Positions 1 through 12,830 of a DNA stretch of 63,286 nt are shown one piece after another. The position numbers were made by a program, and so were the translations under genes. The stretch's first letter is position 1. Each line of letters opens with the position of its first letter. The notes beneath the pieces were generated by a model. It did not search any database. It was given only the letters and a program-made list of their open reading frames with translations, and was not told the origin of the DNA. This DNA comes from Piscinibacter caeni (GTDB lineage: Bacteria > Pseudomonadota > Gammaproteobacteria > Burkholderiales > Burkholderiaceae_C), in assembly GCA_003265685.1 (NCBI GenBank), contig QJOU01000052.1, positions 1 to 63,286 on the forward strand, written 5' to 3'.

Positions 1-1199
1 GTGCCGGCCGCGGCGCGGGCGATCGACTGGGCGCGCGACGACAGCGCCACCGTGCTGCGCAAGATCCGCAGCGCCGACGGCCACCCCGGCGTGGCCGACA
101 CCTTGTTCGGCCGGGCCTGCCGGCTGCACGACGCGCATGCCGCGACGCCGGCCACCCTGGCGCGCGCACCGCACGGCGCCCCCGGCGAACTGCTCGCACG
201 CCGCGGCCCGGCGCTGCTGCGTCGCACGGTGGACGGCGCCGTCTGGATCGGCCATGTGCGCGTCGGCACGCTCAAGCTCGCCGCGACACGCGCCTTCGCC
301 GCCGAGGCGGCGGCGCTCCCTGAGCTCGACGTCCCCCTGCAGCGCGACCCGGCCGAGTGGGACGAACTGCACTACGCCGAGACCGGCCCGGACGGCGCAC
401 GCGTCGGCTGGCTGCGCTTCGAGTTCCACAACGGCGCGATGTCCACGCGCCAGTGCGAGCGCCTGCGCGAGGCGCTGCGCAGCCTGCGCGCGCGGCCGGT
501 GCGCCTGCTGGTGCTCGCCGGCGGCAGCGACTTCTTCAGCAACGGCATCCACCTGCACGACATCGAGGCCTGCGCCGAGCAGCCCGGCGACAGCGCGGCC
601 GACGCCTCGTGGCGCAACATCCAGGCGATGAACGACCTGGTGCACGAGCTGCTGACGCTGGACGACCGGCTCACCGTCGCGCTGCTGCGCGGCAACGCGG
701 GCGCGGGCGGCTGCTTCCTCGCCTTCGCGGCCGATCTCGTCTGGGCCCACGCGGGCGTGGTGCTGAACCCGCACTACAAGAACATGGGCAACCTGTACGG
801 CTCGGAGTACTGGAGCTACACCTTGCCGCGCCGTGCCGGCGCGCAGGGGGCCGCACTGATGCAGCGCCGGTTGCCGACCGGCGCGCGCGAGGCCGCCGCG
901 CTCGGCCTGGTGGATGCGGTGCTCGGCGCGGACGCGACCGAGCTGCAGGAACTCGCCGCGCAGCAGGCCGCCACGCTCGCCGGTGCGTGCGATCATGCAC
1001 AGCGCATCGCCGCCAAGCAGCTCAGGCGCACCGAGGACGAGGCGCGCCGCCCGCTGGCCGCCTACCGCGAGGACGAGCTCCAGCACATGCACCGCAACTT
1101 CTACGGCTTCGACCCGAGCTACCACGTCGCGCGCCACCACTTCGTGACGCGCAAGCCGCACGCCTGGACGCCGCGCCACCTCGCGACGCATCGCAAGTG

Positions 1200-1200
<1 letters not shown>
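1..1200 (+). CDS. hypX: Hydrogenase maturation factor HypX/HoxX, C-terminal part (5' truncated by window edge)
   Basis: This open frame runs in from the window edge, so the GTG at base 1 is probably internal. HypX makes the CO ligand of the [NiFe] active site under aerobic conditions: the N-terminal formyltransferase-like half moves a formyl group from formyl-tetrahydrofolate to CoA, and the C-terminal crotonase-like half releases CO. What is visible is the end of the first half (a stretch like 'AIDWARDDSATVLRKIRSAD') and then an enoyl-CoA hydratase-like domain at about fragment residues 130-340, with 'AGAGGCFLAFAAD' and 'NMGNLYGSEYW'. The stop overlaps the hoxA start by one base. Identity rests on family recognition plus the hoxABCJ neighbourhood, which matches Cupriavidus necator. 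Confidence 0.9.
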
Positions 1201-2638
<1,438 letters not shown>

Positions 2639-2642
<4 letters not shown>

Positions 2643-3634
2643 ACGTGCTGTGGCTGCAATCGGGCGGCTGCGGCGGCTGCAGCATGTCGCTGCTGTGCGC
2701 CGACACGGCCGACTTCCCGGCGATGCTGAAGGCCGGCGGCCTCGAGCTGTTGTGGCACCCGTCGCTCTCGCTGGCCAGCGGCACCGAGCTGGTGGCGCTG
2801 CTGGAGGCCTGCCGCGACGGCCACCAGCGGCTCGACGTGCTGTGTGTCGAAGGCGCCCTGCTGCGCGGCCCGCAGGGCAGCGGGCGTTTCCACGTGCTGG
2901 CCGGCACCGGGCGCCCGATGGTCGACTGGGTGCGCGAGCTGGCGCAGGCCGCCACCCACGTGGTGGCGGTCGGTTCCTGCGCGGCCTGGGGCGGCCTCAG
3001 CGCCACCGGCGCCAACCCCACCGAGGCCTGCGGCCTGCAGTACGAGGACGACCGGCCCGGCGGCCTGCTCGGCGAGGCCTTCGTCGCGCGCGGCGGCCTG
3101 CCGGTGGTCAACGTGGCCGGCTGCCCGACGCACCCGGGCTGGGTACTCGACACGCTGATGGCGCTGGCCGCCGGGCTGCTCACACGCGAGGACCTTGACC
3201 CGCTGAACCGCCCGCGCTTCTACGCCGACCAGCTGGTGCACCACGGCTGCACGCGCAACGAGTACTACGAGTTCAAGGCCAGCGCCGAGAAGCCGTCCGA
3301 CCTCGGCTGCATGATGGAACACCTGGGCTGCAAGGGCACGCAGGCACATGCCGACTGCAACACCCGGCTGTGGAACGGCGAGGGCTCGTGCACGCGCGGC
3401 GGCTACGCCTGCATCAGCTGCACCGAGCCGGGCTTCCAGGACCCGGGCCACCCGTTCCACCGCACGCCCAAGCTGGCCGGCATCCCGATCGGGCTGCCGA
3501 CCGACATGCCCAAGGCCTGGTTCGTGGCGCTCGCGTCGCTGTCCAAGAGCGCGACGCCGCGGCGCGTCAAGAGCAACGCCACCGCGGACCACCTGGTCGT
3601 CGCCCCGGCGGTGCGCAAGACGCGGCTGAAATGA
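2639..3634 (+). CDS. hoxB: Regulatory [NiFe] hydrogenase small subunit HoxB
   Basis: 331 residues. This is the electron-transfer subunit of the H2-sensing hydrogenase. It begins directly with 'MNVLWLQSGGCGGCSMS' (CxxC at Cys11 and Cys14, proximal cluster ligands) and has no twin-arginine signal, as expected for the cytoplasmic regulatory type; energy-conserving membrane-bound small subunits carry a long Tat leader. Further Cys/His-rich segments ('HHGCTRNEYYEF', 'LGCKGTQAHADCNTRLW', 'CISCTEPGFQD') hold the medial and distal clusters. It overlaps hoxA and hoxC by ATGA junctions, giving equal expression with HoxC. Confidence 0.95.
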
Positions 3635-5088
3635 GCACCCGGCTGGTCGTCGGCCCGTTCAACCGCGTCGAGGGCGACCTCGAGGTGCGGCTCGAAGTGG
3701 CCGACGGCCGGGTCGTCGAGGCGCATGTCAACGCGCCGATGTACCGCGGCTTCGAGCAGATGCTCGCCGGCCGCGCGCCGCACGACGCGCTGGTGATCGT
3801 GCCGCGCATCTGCGGCATCTGCTCGGTGTCGCAGTCGGTCGCCGCGGCACGCGCGCTGGCGGATGCGGCCGGCCTCGAGGTGCCGCCCAACGGGCTGCAC
3901 GCGGTCAACCTGATGCTCGCCTGCGAGAACCTGGCCGACCACCTGAGCCACTTCTACCTGTTCTTCATGCCGGACTTCACCCGCCCGGCCTATGCCGCGC
4001 GGCCCTGGTTCGGCGAGGCGGTGCGGCGCTTCGCCGCGCTGGCCGGCGAGCATGCCCGCGCGGCGATCGCGGCGCGCCAGCGCTGGTTGGAGCTGATGGG
4101 CACGCTGGGCGGCAAGTGGCCGCACACCGGCAGCGTGGTGCCGGGCGGCAGCGCCCGCGCCATCGAGGCGGCCGAGCGGCTGCGTCTGCTGGCGCGGGTG
4201 CGCGAGTTGCGCGCCTTCCTCGAGGCGACCACCTTCGCCGCGCCGCTGGAGGAGATCGCCGCGCTGCCCGACGAGGTCGCGCTGCAGGCCTGGCACGCGG
4301 CCGACCCGCTGCGCGGCGACCTGCGCCTGTTCCTGACCATCGCGGCGGACGTGGCATTGCACGGGCTCGGCCGCGGGCCGGGCCGCACGCTGAGCTACGG
4401 CGCCTACCCGCAGCCCGGCGGCACGCACGCCCTCGCCGTCGGGCTGTGGGATGCGGCCGCCGGCGTGCTGGAGCCGCTAGACCTGCGCACCATCACCGAG
4501 GACAGCACCCACGCCTGGCTGGCCGGCGACGGGCCGCGCCACCCGGCGCAGGGCCACACCGAGCCGCAAGCCGACAAGCCCGGCGGCTACACCTGGAACA
4601 AGGCGCCGCGCCTGGCCGGCCGGGTGGTGGAGACCGGTGCGATCGCGCGCCAGCTGGCCGACGGCCAGGGCCTGCTGCGCGACGCGGTGGCGCGCCACGG
4701 CGCGAGCGTCTACACCCGCGTGCTGGCGCGGCTGGTCGAGCTGGCGCGCGTGCTGCCGATGATGGAGCGCTGGCTCGTGGCGCTGCAGCCGCGCGAACCG
4801 TTCTGCGCGCCCGAGAACCTGCCCGACGACGCCGAGGGCACCGGCCTCACCGAGGCGGCGCGCGGCGCGCTCGGCCACTGGCTGCGCGTGCGCCACGGCC
4901 GCATCGCGCACTACCAGATCGTCGCGCCGACCGGCTGGAACTTCTCGCCGCGCGACGCCGCCGGCACGCCGGGCGCGCTCGAGGCCGCGCTGGTGGGCGT
5001 GCCGGTGGCCGCGGGCGAGAGCACGCCGGTGGCCGTGCAGCACGTGGTGCGCTCGTTCGATCCGTGCATGGTCTGCACGGTGCATTGA
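3631..5088 (+). CDS. hoxC: Regulatory [NiFe] hydrogenase large subunit HoxC
   Basis: 485 residues. It carries the Ni-Fe site: the N-terminal CxxC is Cys61/Cys64 in 'RICGICSVSQ' and the C-terminal pair is Cys479/Cys482 in 'DPCMVCTVH'. The protein stops exactly at that histidine. Catalytic hydrogenases carry a C-terminal peptide after this His that is removed by a maturation protease; regulatory hydrogenases lack it, as here. With HoxB it binds H2 and passes the signal to HoxJ. The start overlaps the hoxB stop (ATGA); hoxJ starts two bases after its stop. Confidence 0.95.
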   Translation: MSTRLVVGPFNRVEGDLEVRLEVADGRVVEAHVNAPMYRGFEQMLAGRAPHDALVIVPRICGICSVSQSVAAARALADAAGLEVPPNGLHAVNLMLACENLADHLSHFYLFFMPDFTRPAYAARPWFGEAVRRFAALAGEHARAAIAARQRWLELMGTLGGKWPHTGSVVPGGSARAIEAAERLRLLARVRELRAFLEATTFAAPLEEIAALPDEVALQAWHAADPLRGDLRLFLTIAADVALHGLGRGPGRTLSYGAYPQPGGTHALAVGLWDAAAGVLEPLDLRTITEDSTHAWLAGDGPRHPAQGHTEPQADKPGGYTWNKAPRLAGRVVETGAIARQLADGQGLLRDAVARHGASVYTRVLARLVELARVLPMMERWLVALQPREPFCAPENLPDDAEGTGLTEAARGALGHWLRVRHGRIAHYQIVAPTGWNFSPRDAAGTPGALEAALVGVPVAAGESTPVAVQHVVRSFDPCMVCTVH

Positions 5089-5089
5089 G

Positions 5090-6433
<1,344 letters not shown>

Positions 6434-6541
6434 AGCCCTGGGGTTTCCAGGGGGGTCGCTTACGTAGTTTCCGCCATGCCTCGGCAGGGGGGGGCCACCA
6501 CAATCCGCCCCATCCCGTTGCCGCCCCGAAAGGACGCCCCG

Positions 6542-7513
6542 ATGAAGCGCTACATGCTGGCCGCGCTGGCCGCCCTCACGACCACCGCCGCGTTCGCGGA
6601 ATACCCCGAGAAGCAGATCACGATCGTCGTGCCCTTCGCCGCCGGCGGGCCCACCGACAAGGTGGCGCGCGACCTGGCCGAGGCGCTGCGCAAGCAGCTC
6701 AACAACGCCACCATCATCATCGACAACACCGGCGGCGCCGGCGGCACGCTGGGCGCCACCAAGGTGGCGCGTGCGGCCAACGACGGCTACACGCTGCTGC
6801 TGCACCACATCGGCATGGCCACCTCGCCGGCGCTGTACCGCTCGCTGCAGTACAAGACGCTGGAGGACTTCGAGTACCTCGGCATGATCAACGAGGTGCC
6901 GATGACGCTGATCGGCAAGCCCACGCTGCCGGCCAACACCTACCCCGAGCTGCTGAAGTGGCTGGAGGCGAACAAGGGCAAGATCAACCTCGCCAACGCC
7001 GGCCTGGGCGCGGCCTCGCACCTGTGCGGACTGCTGCTCCAGCAGAGCCTGAAGATCGACATGCAGACCGTGCCCTACAAGGGCACCGCCCCGGCGATGA
7101 ACGACCTGCTCGGCGGCCAGGTCGACATCATGTGCGACCAGACCACCAACACCACCGGCCAGATCGAGGCCGGCAAGGTGAAGGCCTACGCCGTGACCAC
7201 CACCAAGCGCCTGACGACCCCGGCGCTGGCCAAGCTGCCGACGCTCGACGAGAGCGGGCTGAAGGGCTTCAACGTCAGCATCTGGCACGCGCTGTACGCC
7301 CCCAAGGGCACGCCCAAGGCGGTGACCGACAAGATCAACGCCGCGCTCAAGCTCGCGCTGAAGGACCCGCAGTTCGTCAAGAACCAGGAGGCGCTCGGCG
7401 CGGTGGTGGTGAGCGACGCGCGCACCAACGGCGCCGAGCACAAGAAGTTCGTCGAGGCCGAGATCGCCAAGTGGGGCCCGGTGATCAAGGCCGCCGGTCA
7501 GTACGCCGACTGA
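6542..7513 (+). CDS. Bug-family periplasmic solute receptor (tripartite tricarboxylate transporter type)
   Basis: 323 residues with a clear signal peptide ([19 protein letters not shown], cut before EYPEK). The mature part opens with '[20 protein letters not shown]', the signature of Bug receptors, which bind small carboxylates in the periplasm; 'GGAGGTLGA' and '[15 protein letters not shown]' are also typical. The TctA/TctB membrane subunits are not nearby, which is normal for this greatly expanded betaproteobacterial family. The start at 6542 was chosen because it begins the signal peptide; the frame is open further upstream. The 3' end overlaps the convergent dtd gene by 29 bases. The substrate cannot be read from the sequence. 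Confidence 0.92.
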   Translation: MKRYMLAALAALTTTAAFAEYPEKQITIVVPFAAGGPTDKVARDLAEALRKQLNNATIIIDNTGGAGGTLGATKVARAANDGYTLLLHHIGMATSPALYRSLQYKTLEDFEYLGMINEVPMTLIGKPTLPANTYPELLKWLEANKGKINLANAGLGAASHLCGLLLQQSLKIDMQTVPYKGTAPAMNDLLGGQVDIMCDQTTNTTGQIEAGKVKAYAVTTTKRLTTPALAKLPTLDESGLKGFNVSIWHALYAPKGTPKAVTDKINAALKLALKDPQFVKNQEALGAVVVSDARTNGAEHKKFVEAEIAKWGPVIKAAGQYAD

Positions 7514-7946
7514 GGCGCATGTTGATCGTCACCGGTCCGTCGTTCACCAGATGGACCTGCATGTCCGCGCCGAACTCCCCGCAGGCGACCTGCGGGTGTG
7601 AGGCGCGGGCGCTCGCGAGCACGCGCTCGTAGAGGTGCCGGCCGAGCTCCGGCGGCGCCGCGCCGGTGAAGCTCGGGCGGTTGCCGCCCGAGGTGTCGGC
7701 GGCCAGCGTGAACTGGCTCACCACCAGCAGGCCGCCGGCCACATCGGCCAGGCTGCGGTTCATCTTGCCGGCGTCGTCGGAGAAGACGCGCAGCTTCAGC
7801 ACCTTGGCGACCAGCCGGTCGGCCGTGTCCTCGTCGTCGTCCGGCTCGGCGCAGACGAACAGCAGCAGGCCCGGGCCGATCGCGCCGACCGTGCGGCCCG
7901 CGACCTCGACATGGGCCCGCGCGACACGCTGCAGCAGCGCGATCAC
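7485..7946 (-). CDS. dtd: D-aminoacyl-tRNA deacylase
   Basis: 153 residues. It frees tRNA mischarged with D-amino acids or glycine. The family signatures are present: '[17 protein letters not shown]' and the cross-subunit 'NDGPVTI' (Gly-cisPro motif). Translation most likely starts at the GTG at 7946, giving [15 protein letters not shown]; that GTG overlaps the stop of the upstream CDF gene (GTGA), so the two are translationally coupled. The C-terminal tail ([10 protein letters not shown]) extends into the 3' end of the convergent Bug gene. Confidence 0.93.
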   Translation of the reverse strand: MIALLQRVARAHVEVAGRTVGAIGPGLLLFVCAEPDDDEDTADRLVAKVLKLRVFSDDAGKMNRSLADVAGGLLVVSQFTLAADTSGGNRPSFTGAAPPELGRHLYERVLASARASHPQVACGEFGADMQVHLVNDGPVTINMRLSRRTDRRP

Positions 7947-8833
7947 ACCAGGTCCTTGGGGTCGTCGAAATGGGCCTCGACGTCCGAGGGCAGCAGCTGG
8001 ATCGAGGCGCGCAGGCCCGGCACCGCGCTCATCAGCGCCTGCTCGACGCTGGTGCGCAACGCCGCCGCGCGGCCGAGCGACCAGTTGGCCGGCATGTGCA
8101 TGTGCACGTCGACGAAGCGGCGCGTGCCGGCCCGGCGCGTGACGAGGTGGTCGAAGCGGATCGTGTGATGGGCGAACTGCGCCAGCGTCGCATCGATCGT
8201 GCGGCGCACCTCGGGCTCGACCGCGGTGTCCATCAGGCCGTCGACCGAGCGCGAGGCGAGCCGCCAGCCCTCGTAGAGGATGTTCAGCGCGACGCCGATC
8301 GCGAGCACCGGGTCGAGCCAGAGCCAGCCGGTGACGGACACCAGCAGCAGGCCGACCACCACGCCGGCGGAAGTCCAGACGTCGGTGAACAGGTGGCGCG
8401 CGTCGGCCTCCAGCGCGATCGAACGCTGCTCGCGCGAGGCCACCAGCATGCGCCAGGCGAGCAGCCCGTTGATGGCCGAGCTGAGCACCGACAGCATCAG
8501 GCCCCAGCCGAGCTGCTCGAGCGGCTGCGGGTGCAGGAAGCGGTCGACCGCCGTCCAGATGATGCCGGCCGCGGCGCCGACGATCAGCAGGCCCTCGAAG
8601 CCGCTCGAGAAGTACTCCGCCTTGTGGTGACCGAACGGGTGGTCGGCATCGGCCGGGCGCTCGGCGATCGTCACCATCATCACCGCGAACAGCGCCGCGG
8701 CGAGGTTGACGAAGGACTCCATCGCGTCGGACAGCAGGCCGACCGAGCCGGTGAGCCACCAGGCCAGCGTCTTCAGCGTGATGGTCGCGATGGCCGCGAC
8801 CACCGAGAGCTTCAACAGCGTCTTGGCCTGCAT
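7943..8833 (-). CDS. Cation diffusion facilitator family metal transporter (FieF-like)
   Basis: 296 residues with an N-terminal membrane domain of about six segments (residues 8-200) and a C-terminal cytoplasmic domain (about 205-290). Members export Zn2+, Fe2+, Cd2+ or Mn2+ by proton antiport. '[16 protein letters not shown]' in TM2 and '[14 protein letters not shown]' are typical. The second transport-site motif is HxxxD ('HLFTDVWTS'), but the first reads Asp36-x3-Ser where Asp/His-x3-Asp is more usual, so the metal preference may differ from FieF. It lies 5 bases after tyrS and overlaps dtd, so tyrS, this gene and dtd probably form one transcript. Confidence 0.9.
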   Translation of the reverse strand: MQAKTLLKLSVVAAIATITLKTLAWWLTGSVGLLSDAMESFVNLAAALFAVMMVTIAERPADADHPFGHHKAEYFSSGFEGLLIVGAAAGIIWTAVDRFLHPQPLEQLGWGLMLSVLSSAINGLLAWRMLVASREQRSIALEADARHLFTDVWTSAGVVVGLLLVSVTGWLWLDPVLAIGVALNILYEGWRLASRSVDGLMDTAVEPEVRRTIDATLAQFAHHTIRFDHLVTRRAGTRRFVDVHMHMPANWSLGRAAALRTSVEQALMSAVPGLRASIQLLPSDVEAHFDDPKDLV

Positions 8834-8838
8834 GCGGA

Positions 8839-10074
8839 TCAGCGCAGGGTGACCCGCGCGAACTTGCGCTTGCCCACTTGCACGACGTAGGTGCCGGCGC
8901 CGAGCTTCAGGCCCTTGTCACCGACGACCGTGCCGTCGATGCGCACGCCGCCGCCGTCGACCAGGCGCAGCGCCTCGCTGCTGGACGGCGCGAGGCCGGC
9001 CTGCTTGAGCAGCGCGCCGAGGCCCAGCGGCGCGCCCGACAGCGCGAGCTCGGGGATCTCGTCCGGGATGCCGCCACGCGCGCGGTTCTCGAAATCGGCC
9101 TCGGCCGCGTCGGCCGCGGCGGCCGAGTGGAAGCGCGTGGTGATCTCCTTGGCCAGCAGCACCTTGGCTTCCTTCGGGTTGCGCCCGGCCTCGACCTCGG
9201 CCTTGAGCCTGGCGATCTCCGCCTCGCTGCGGAAGCTCAGCAGCGTGTAGTACTTCCACATCAGCGTGTCGCTGATCGACAGCAGCTTGGCGAACATCGT
9301 GTTCGCCGGCTCGGTGATGCCGATGTAGTTGCCCTTGCTCTTGGACATCTTCTCGACGCCGTCCAGCCCCTCGAGCAGCGGCATGGTCAGGATGCACTGC
9401 GGCTCCTGGCCGTACTCGGCCTGCAGCGCGCGGCCGACGAGCAGGTTGAACTTCTGGTCGGTGCCGCCGAGCTCGAGGTCGCTCTTCAGGGCCACCGAGT
9501 CGTAACCCTGCATCAGCGGGTAGAGGAACTCGTGCACGCTGATCGGCGTGCCGGCCTTGAAGCGCTCGGCGAAGTCGTTGCGCTCCATCATGCGCGCCAC
9601 CGTGTAGCGCGCGGCGAGCTGGATCATGCCGCGCGCGCCCAGCGGGTCGCTCCACTCGGAGTTGTAGCGGATCTCGGTCTTGTCCGGATCGAGCACCAGG
9701 CTCGCCTGCCGGTAGTAGGTCTGCGCATTGGCCTCGATCTGCTCGCGCGTCAGCGGCGGGCGCGTGGTGTTGCGGCCGGACGGGTCGCCGATCATCGACG
9801 TGAAGTCGCCGATCAGGAAGATCACCGTGTGCCCCAGGTCCTGCAGCTGGCGCATCTTGTTCAGCACCACGGTGTGGCCGAGGTGGATGTCCGGCGCGGT
9901 CGGGTCCAGCCCGAGCTTGATGCGCAGTGGCACGCCGGTTGCTGCAGACCGGGCGAGCTTGGCGGTCCAGTCCGCCTCCGGTAACAGTTCGTCGCAGCCG
10001 CGGCGCGTGAGGGCGAGGGCCTCGCGCACGCGGTCGGTGACGGGGTAGCTCGGGGGGGGCGTGCCTGGGGACAT
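8839..10074 (-). CDS. tyrS: Tyrosine--tRNA ligase (TyrRS)
   Basis: 411 residues. A class I synthetase charging tRNA-Tyr. The HIGH-type motif is 'HLGH' in '[17 protein letters not shown]' and the KMSKS loop is '[13 protein letters not shown]'. A C-terminal S4 RNA-binding domain (about 345-405, '[17 protein letters not shown]') completes the bacterial architecture. The length and '[15 protein letters not shown]' fit the TyrZ-like subtype common in betaproteobacteria rather than the E. coli TyrS type. First gene of a minus-strand operon, divergent from the M23 peptidase gene. Confidence 0.96.
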   Translation of the reverse strand: MSPGTPPPSYPVTDRVREALALTRRGCDELLPEADWTAKLARSAATGVPLRIKLGLDPTAPDIHLGHTVVLNKMRQLQDLGHTVIFLIGDFTSMIGDPSGRNTTRPPLTREQIEANAQTYYRQASLVLDPDKTEIRYNSEWSDPLGARGMIQLAARYTVARMMERNDFAERFKAGTPISVHEFLYPLMQGYDSVALKSDLELGGTDQKFNLLVGRALQAEYGQEPQCILTMPLLEGLDGVEKMSKSKGNYIGITEPANTMFAKLLSISDTLMWKYYTLLSFRSEAEIARLKAEVEAGRNPKEAKVLLAKEITTRFHSAAAADAAEADFENRARGGIPDEIPELALSGAPLGLGALLKQAGLAPSSSEALRLVDGGGVRIDGTVVGDKGLKLGAGTYVVQVGKRKFARVTLR

Positions 10075-10272
10075 TCGAGGGCTTTAGTGGTTCTACGCAA
10101 TGGCCCGCAGCACCCGGCCGGTATACTGCGGCGCGGTCTTGCACCGCCTGCGACCGGCCCGCGAGGGGCCCGTCAAGCGCAGGGATTCTAGTGGACGCGC
10201 CTCGGCGCTCCCGGACGATCCCGCCGTCCGACCCATGACCGCCGGAGCCGCGCGCTCCCGAAGACAGAACCG

Positions 10273-11652
10273 ATGTCGTTGGAATCCGCTGAACGCAGCC
10301 TGGCCGCCGGACTCGCCGGTGTGCAGCGCTTCGTCGCCACCCACCCGCGCAGCCTGGCCGCGGCGGTCGCCTTCGCGCTGGCCGGCTTCGGCGCCACCGC
10401 CTGGGGTATCGCCACGCAGGGCCCGGATGCGGCCGACCTGCCGCGTCGACTGGTGACGGAAATGGTCACCCCGGAGGACGTGCCGGCGCAGCTCGAGGCG
10501 CTGGCCGAGCACGAGCTCGAGCTCTACCGCAGCGACCTGACCCGCGCCAGCGACACCGCCGACAGCCTGCTCGCGCGGCTGGGCGTCAGCGATGCCGAGG
10601 CGGCGGCCTTCCTGCGCCGCGACCCGGTCGCGCGCCGCCTGCTCGAGGGCCGGGCCGGCAAGATGGTGCGGGTGGTGACCGGCGAGACCGGCCGGCTGAC
10701 CGAGCTCGTGGCGCGTTATGCGCCGGCCGACACGAAGCTGCTCGGCACTCATTTCACACGCCTGACCGTGCGGCGCGACGCCGTCGGCCTGACCGCAGCG
10801 GTCGAAACCGACCTGCTGGCCAGCCAGGTGCGCCTGGGCAGCGGCACGATCCAGAGCTCGCTGTTCGCCGCCACCGACGAGGCGCGCATCCCGGACAACG
10901 TCGCCAGCCAGCTGGCCGAGGTGTTCTCCACCGACATCGACTTCCACCGCGAACTGCGCCGCGGCGACACCTTCTCGGTGGTCTACGAGGCGCTCACCGC
11001 CGACGGCGAGCCGATCACCTGGAGCAACGCCGGTGGCCGCGTGGTGGCCGCGGAGTTCGTCAACAAGGCCGAGCGCCATTCGGCCGTCTGGTTCACCGAC
11101 GAGCAGGGCAAGGGCGGCTACTACGACCTGGATGGCCGCAGTAAGCGCCGCGCCTTCCTGGCCAGCCCGATGGAGTTCTCGCGCGTCACTTCGGGGTTCG
11201 CGATGCGACTGCATCCGATCCTGAACCAGTGGCGCCAGCACAAGGGCGTGGACTACGGCGCCCCGACCGGCACGCCGGTGCGCAGCGTCGGCGACGGCGT
11301 GGTGAGTTTCGCGGGCTGGCAGAACGGCTACGGCAACGTGGTCGAGATCGAGCACAGCGGCAACCGCTCCACCGTCTACGCCCACCTGAGCCGCATCGAC
11401 GTGCACAAGGGTCAGCGGGTCGACCAGGGCGTGCGCATCGGCGCGGTCGGCTCGACCGGTTGGGCCACCGGGCCGCACCTGCACTTCGAGGTCAAGGTCG
11501 CCGGCCAGCAGCGCAATCCGATCACCATCGCGCAGAACTCCGAGGCGATCGAGCTGAGCGCCGCCGCGCGGCCACGCTTCACGGCCCTGGCGGCCGGCCT
11601 GCGCGGCCAGCTCGAGGCGGCAGGCACGCTCGGCGGCAGCGTCGCCGAGTAA
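10273..11652 (+). CDS. Membrane-anchored M23 murein DD-endopeptidase (MepM-like)
   Basis: 459 residues. A single N-terminal membrane segment (about 27-48) anchors a periplasmic region. An OapA/LysM-like middle part ('LRRGDTFSVVYEALT') precedes a C-terminal LytM/M23 domain with the zinc ligands of 'HKGVDYG' (about 323-329) and 'HLHFE' (about 401-405). Family members cut peptidoglycan cross-links during wall growth. anmK follows 14 bases later, linking wall cleavage with recycling of anhydro-MurNAc. A bactofilin gene lies 2 kb away; bactofilins often recruit M23 enzymes, but here they are not in one operon. Confidence 0.93.
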   Translation: MSLESAERSLAAGLAGVQRFVATHPRSLAAAVAFALAGFGATAWGIATQGPDAADLPRRLVTEMVTPEDVPAQLEALAEHELELYRSDLTRASDTADSLLARLGVSDAEAAAFLRRDPVARRLLEGRAGKMVRVVTGETGRLTELVARYAPADTKLLGTHFTRLTVRRDAVGLTAAVETDLLASQVRLGSGTIQSSLFAATDEARIPDNVASQLAEVFSTDIDFHRELRRGDTFSVVYEALTADGEPITWSNAGGRVVAAEFVNKAERHSAVWFTDEQGKGGYYDLDGRSKRRAFLASPMEFSRVTSGFAMRLHPILNQWRQHKGVDYGAPTGTPVRSVGDGVVSFAGWQNGYGNVVEIEHSGNRSTVYAHLSRIDVHKGQRVDQGVRIGAVGSTGWATGPHLHFEVKVAGQQRNPITIAQNSEAIELSAAARPRFTALAAGLRGQLEAAGTLGGSVAE

Positions 11653-11666
11653 GGCGCGCTGCGGCC

Positions 11667-12782
11667 ATGGCCAGCGCGGCCTACGTCGGGCTGATGTCCG
11701 GCACCTCGCTGGACGGCGTCGATGGTGTGCTAGTCGAACTGGACCTCGACGATCCGCAAACCTGGCGCGTGCACGCCCATGTGCATCAGCCGTTCGCGCG
11801 CCCGCTGGCCGACGAACTGCTCGCCCTCAACGCGCCGGGGCCCGACGAACTGCACCGCGCCGCGCTGGCCGGCAACGCCCTGGCCCGCGCGTATGCCGCG
11901 GTGACGGCCGAACTGCTGGAACGCGCCGGCATGGCGGCAGGCGGCGTCCGCGCGATCGGGGCCCACGGCCAGACGGTGCGGCACCGACCGCAGTCGTTCG
12001 ACGGCACCGGCTACACGCTGCAGTTGCTCAATGCCGCGCTGCTGGCCGAGCTCAGCGGCGTCGACGTCGTGGCCGACCTGCGCAGCCGCGACGTCGCCGC
12101 CGGCGGCCAGGGTGCGCCGCTGGTGCCGGCCTTCCACCGGGCCCGCTTCGCGCGCTCCGGGCAGGCGATCGCGGTGTTGAACCTCGGCGGCATCGGCAAC
12201 CTCAGCCTGCTGCATGCCGACGGCTCGGTCACCGGCTTCGACTGCGGCCCGGCCAACGCGCTGCTCGACCACTGGGCGAGGCGGCATCTCGGCCAGGACT
12301 TCGATGCGGGCGGCCGCTGGGCCGCCGGCGGACGTGTCGACGCCACCTTGCTGGCCGCGCTGCAGCGCGAGCCCTACTTCGCGCTGCCACCGCCCAAGAG
12401 CACCGGGCGCGACCTGTTCAATGCGGATTGGCTCGCGGGCGTCGGGCCGGACAGCGTCGCAGCGCAGGATGTCCAGGCCACACTGGCCGAGCTGACCGCC
12501 TGGGCGGCCGCGCAGGCCCTGCAGCTGCACGGCCCGGCGACGACCGAGCTGCTGGTCTGCGGCGGCGGCGCGTTCAACGACGACCTGATGGCCCGCCTGC
12601 GCGCCCGCCTGCCGGGCTGCACGGTGTCGACGACAGCCGCCCGCGGCCTGCCGCCCGACCAGGTGGAAGCCTGCGCCTTCGCCTGGCTGGCTGCGGCCTT
12701 GGTGCAGCGCCGGCCGGGCAACCTCGCATCGGTCACGGGCGCGCGCGGGCCGCGGCTGCTCGGGGCGCTCTACCCCGCCTAG
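11667..12782 (+). CDS. anmK: Anhydro-N-acetylmuramic acid kinase
   Basis: 371 residues. It hydrolyses the 1,6-anhydro ring of anhydro-MurNAc and phosphorylates it to MurNAc-6-phosphate, recycling cell wall fragments in the cytoplasm. The N-terminal nucleotide-binding loop 'GLMSGTSLDGVDGVLVEL' and the motifs 'GAHGQTVRHRP', 'LNLGGIGNLS' and 'VCGGGAFN' are diagnostic. Start ATG at 11667, 14 bases after the M23 gene, so probably co-transcribed. A hairpin follows its stop. Confidence 0.95.
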   Translation: MASAAYVGLMSGTSLDGVDGVLVELDLDDPQTWRVHAHVHQPFARPLADELLALNAPGPDELHRAALAGNALARAYAAVTAELLERAGMAAGGVRAIGAHGQTVRHRPQSFDGTGYTLQLLNAALLAELSGVDVVADLRSRDVAAGGQGAPLVPAFHRARFARSGQAIAVLNLGGIGNLSLLHADGSVTGFDCGPANALLDHWARRHLGQDFDAGGRWAAGGRVDATLLAALQREPYFALPPPKSTGRDLFNADWLAGVGPDSVAAQDVQATLAELTAWAAAQALQLHGPATTELLVCGGGAFNDDLMARLRARLPGCTVSTTAARGLPPDQVEACAFAWLAAALVQRRPGNLASVTGARGPRLLGALYPA

Positions 12783-12791
12783 AAACGACGA

Positions 12792-12811
12792 AGGCCGCCC
12801 GCAGGCGGCCT
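12792..12811. terminator. Hairpin between convergent anmK and erpA
   Basis: A perfect 8-bp stem (aggccgcc / ggcggcct) with a CGCA loop sits between the two convergent genes. It has no clear T-run on either side, so it is at best a bidirectional GC-rich terminator. Confidence 0.55.
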
Positions 12812-12830
12812 CGAGTCGACGGGCAACGGG

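Noticed and set aside
6487-6494. Run of eight G bases upstream of the Bug gene as a phase-variation tract
   Set aside because: It lies in non-coding DNA about 50 bases before the start, and no promoter spacing that it would change could be recognised.
10122-10127. TATACT as a -10 box in the tyrS/M23 gap
   Set aside because: No acceptable -35 element stands at 16-18 bases on either strand, so it was not listed as a promoter.
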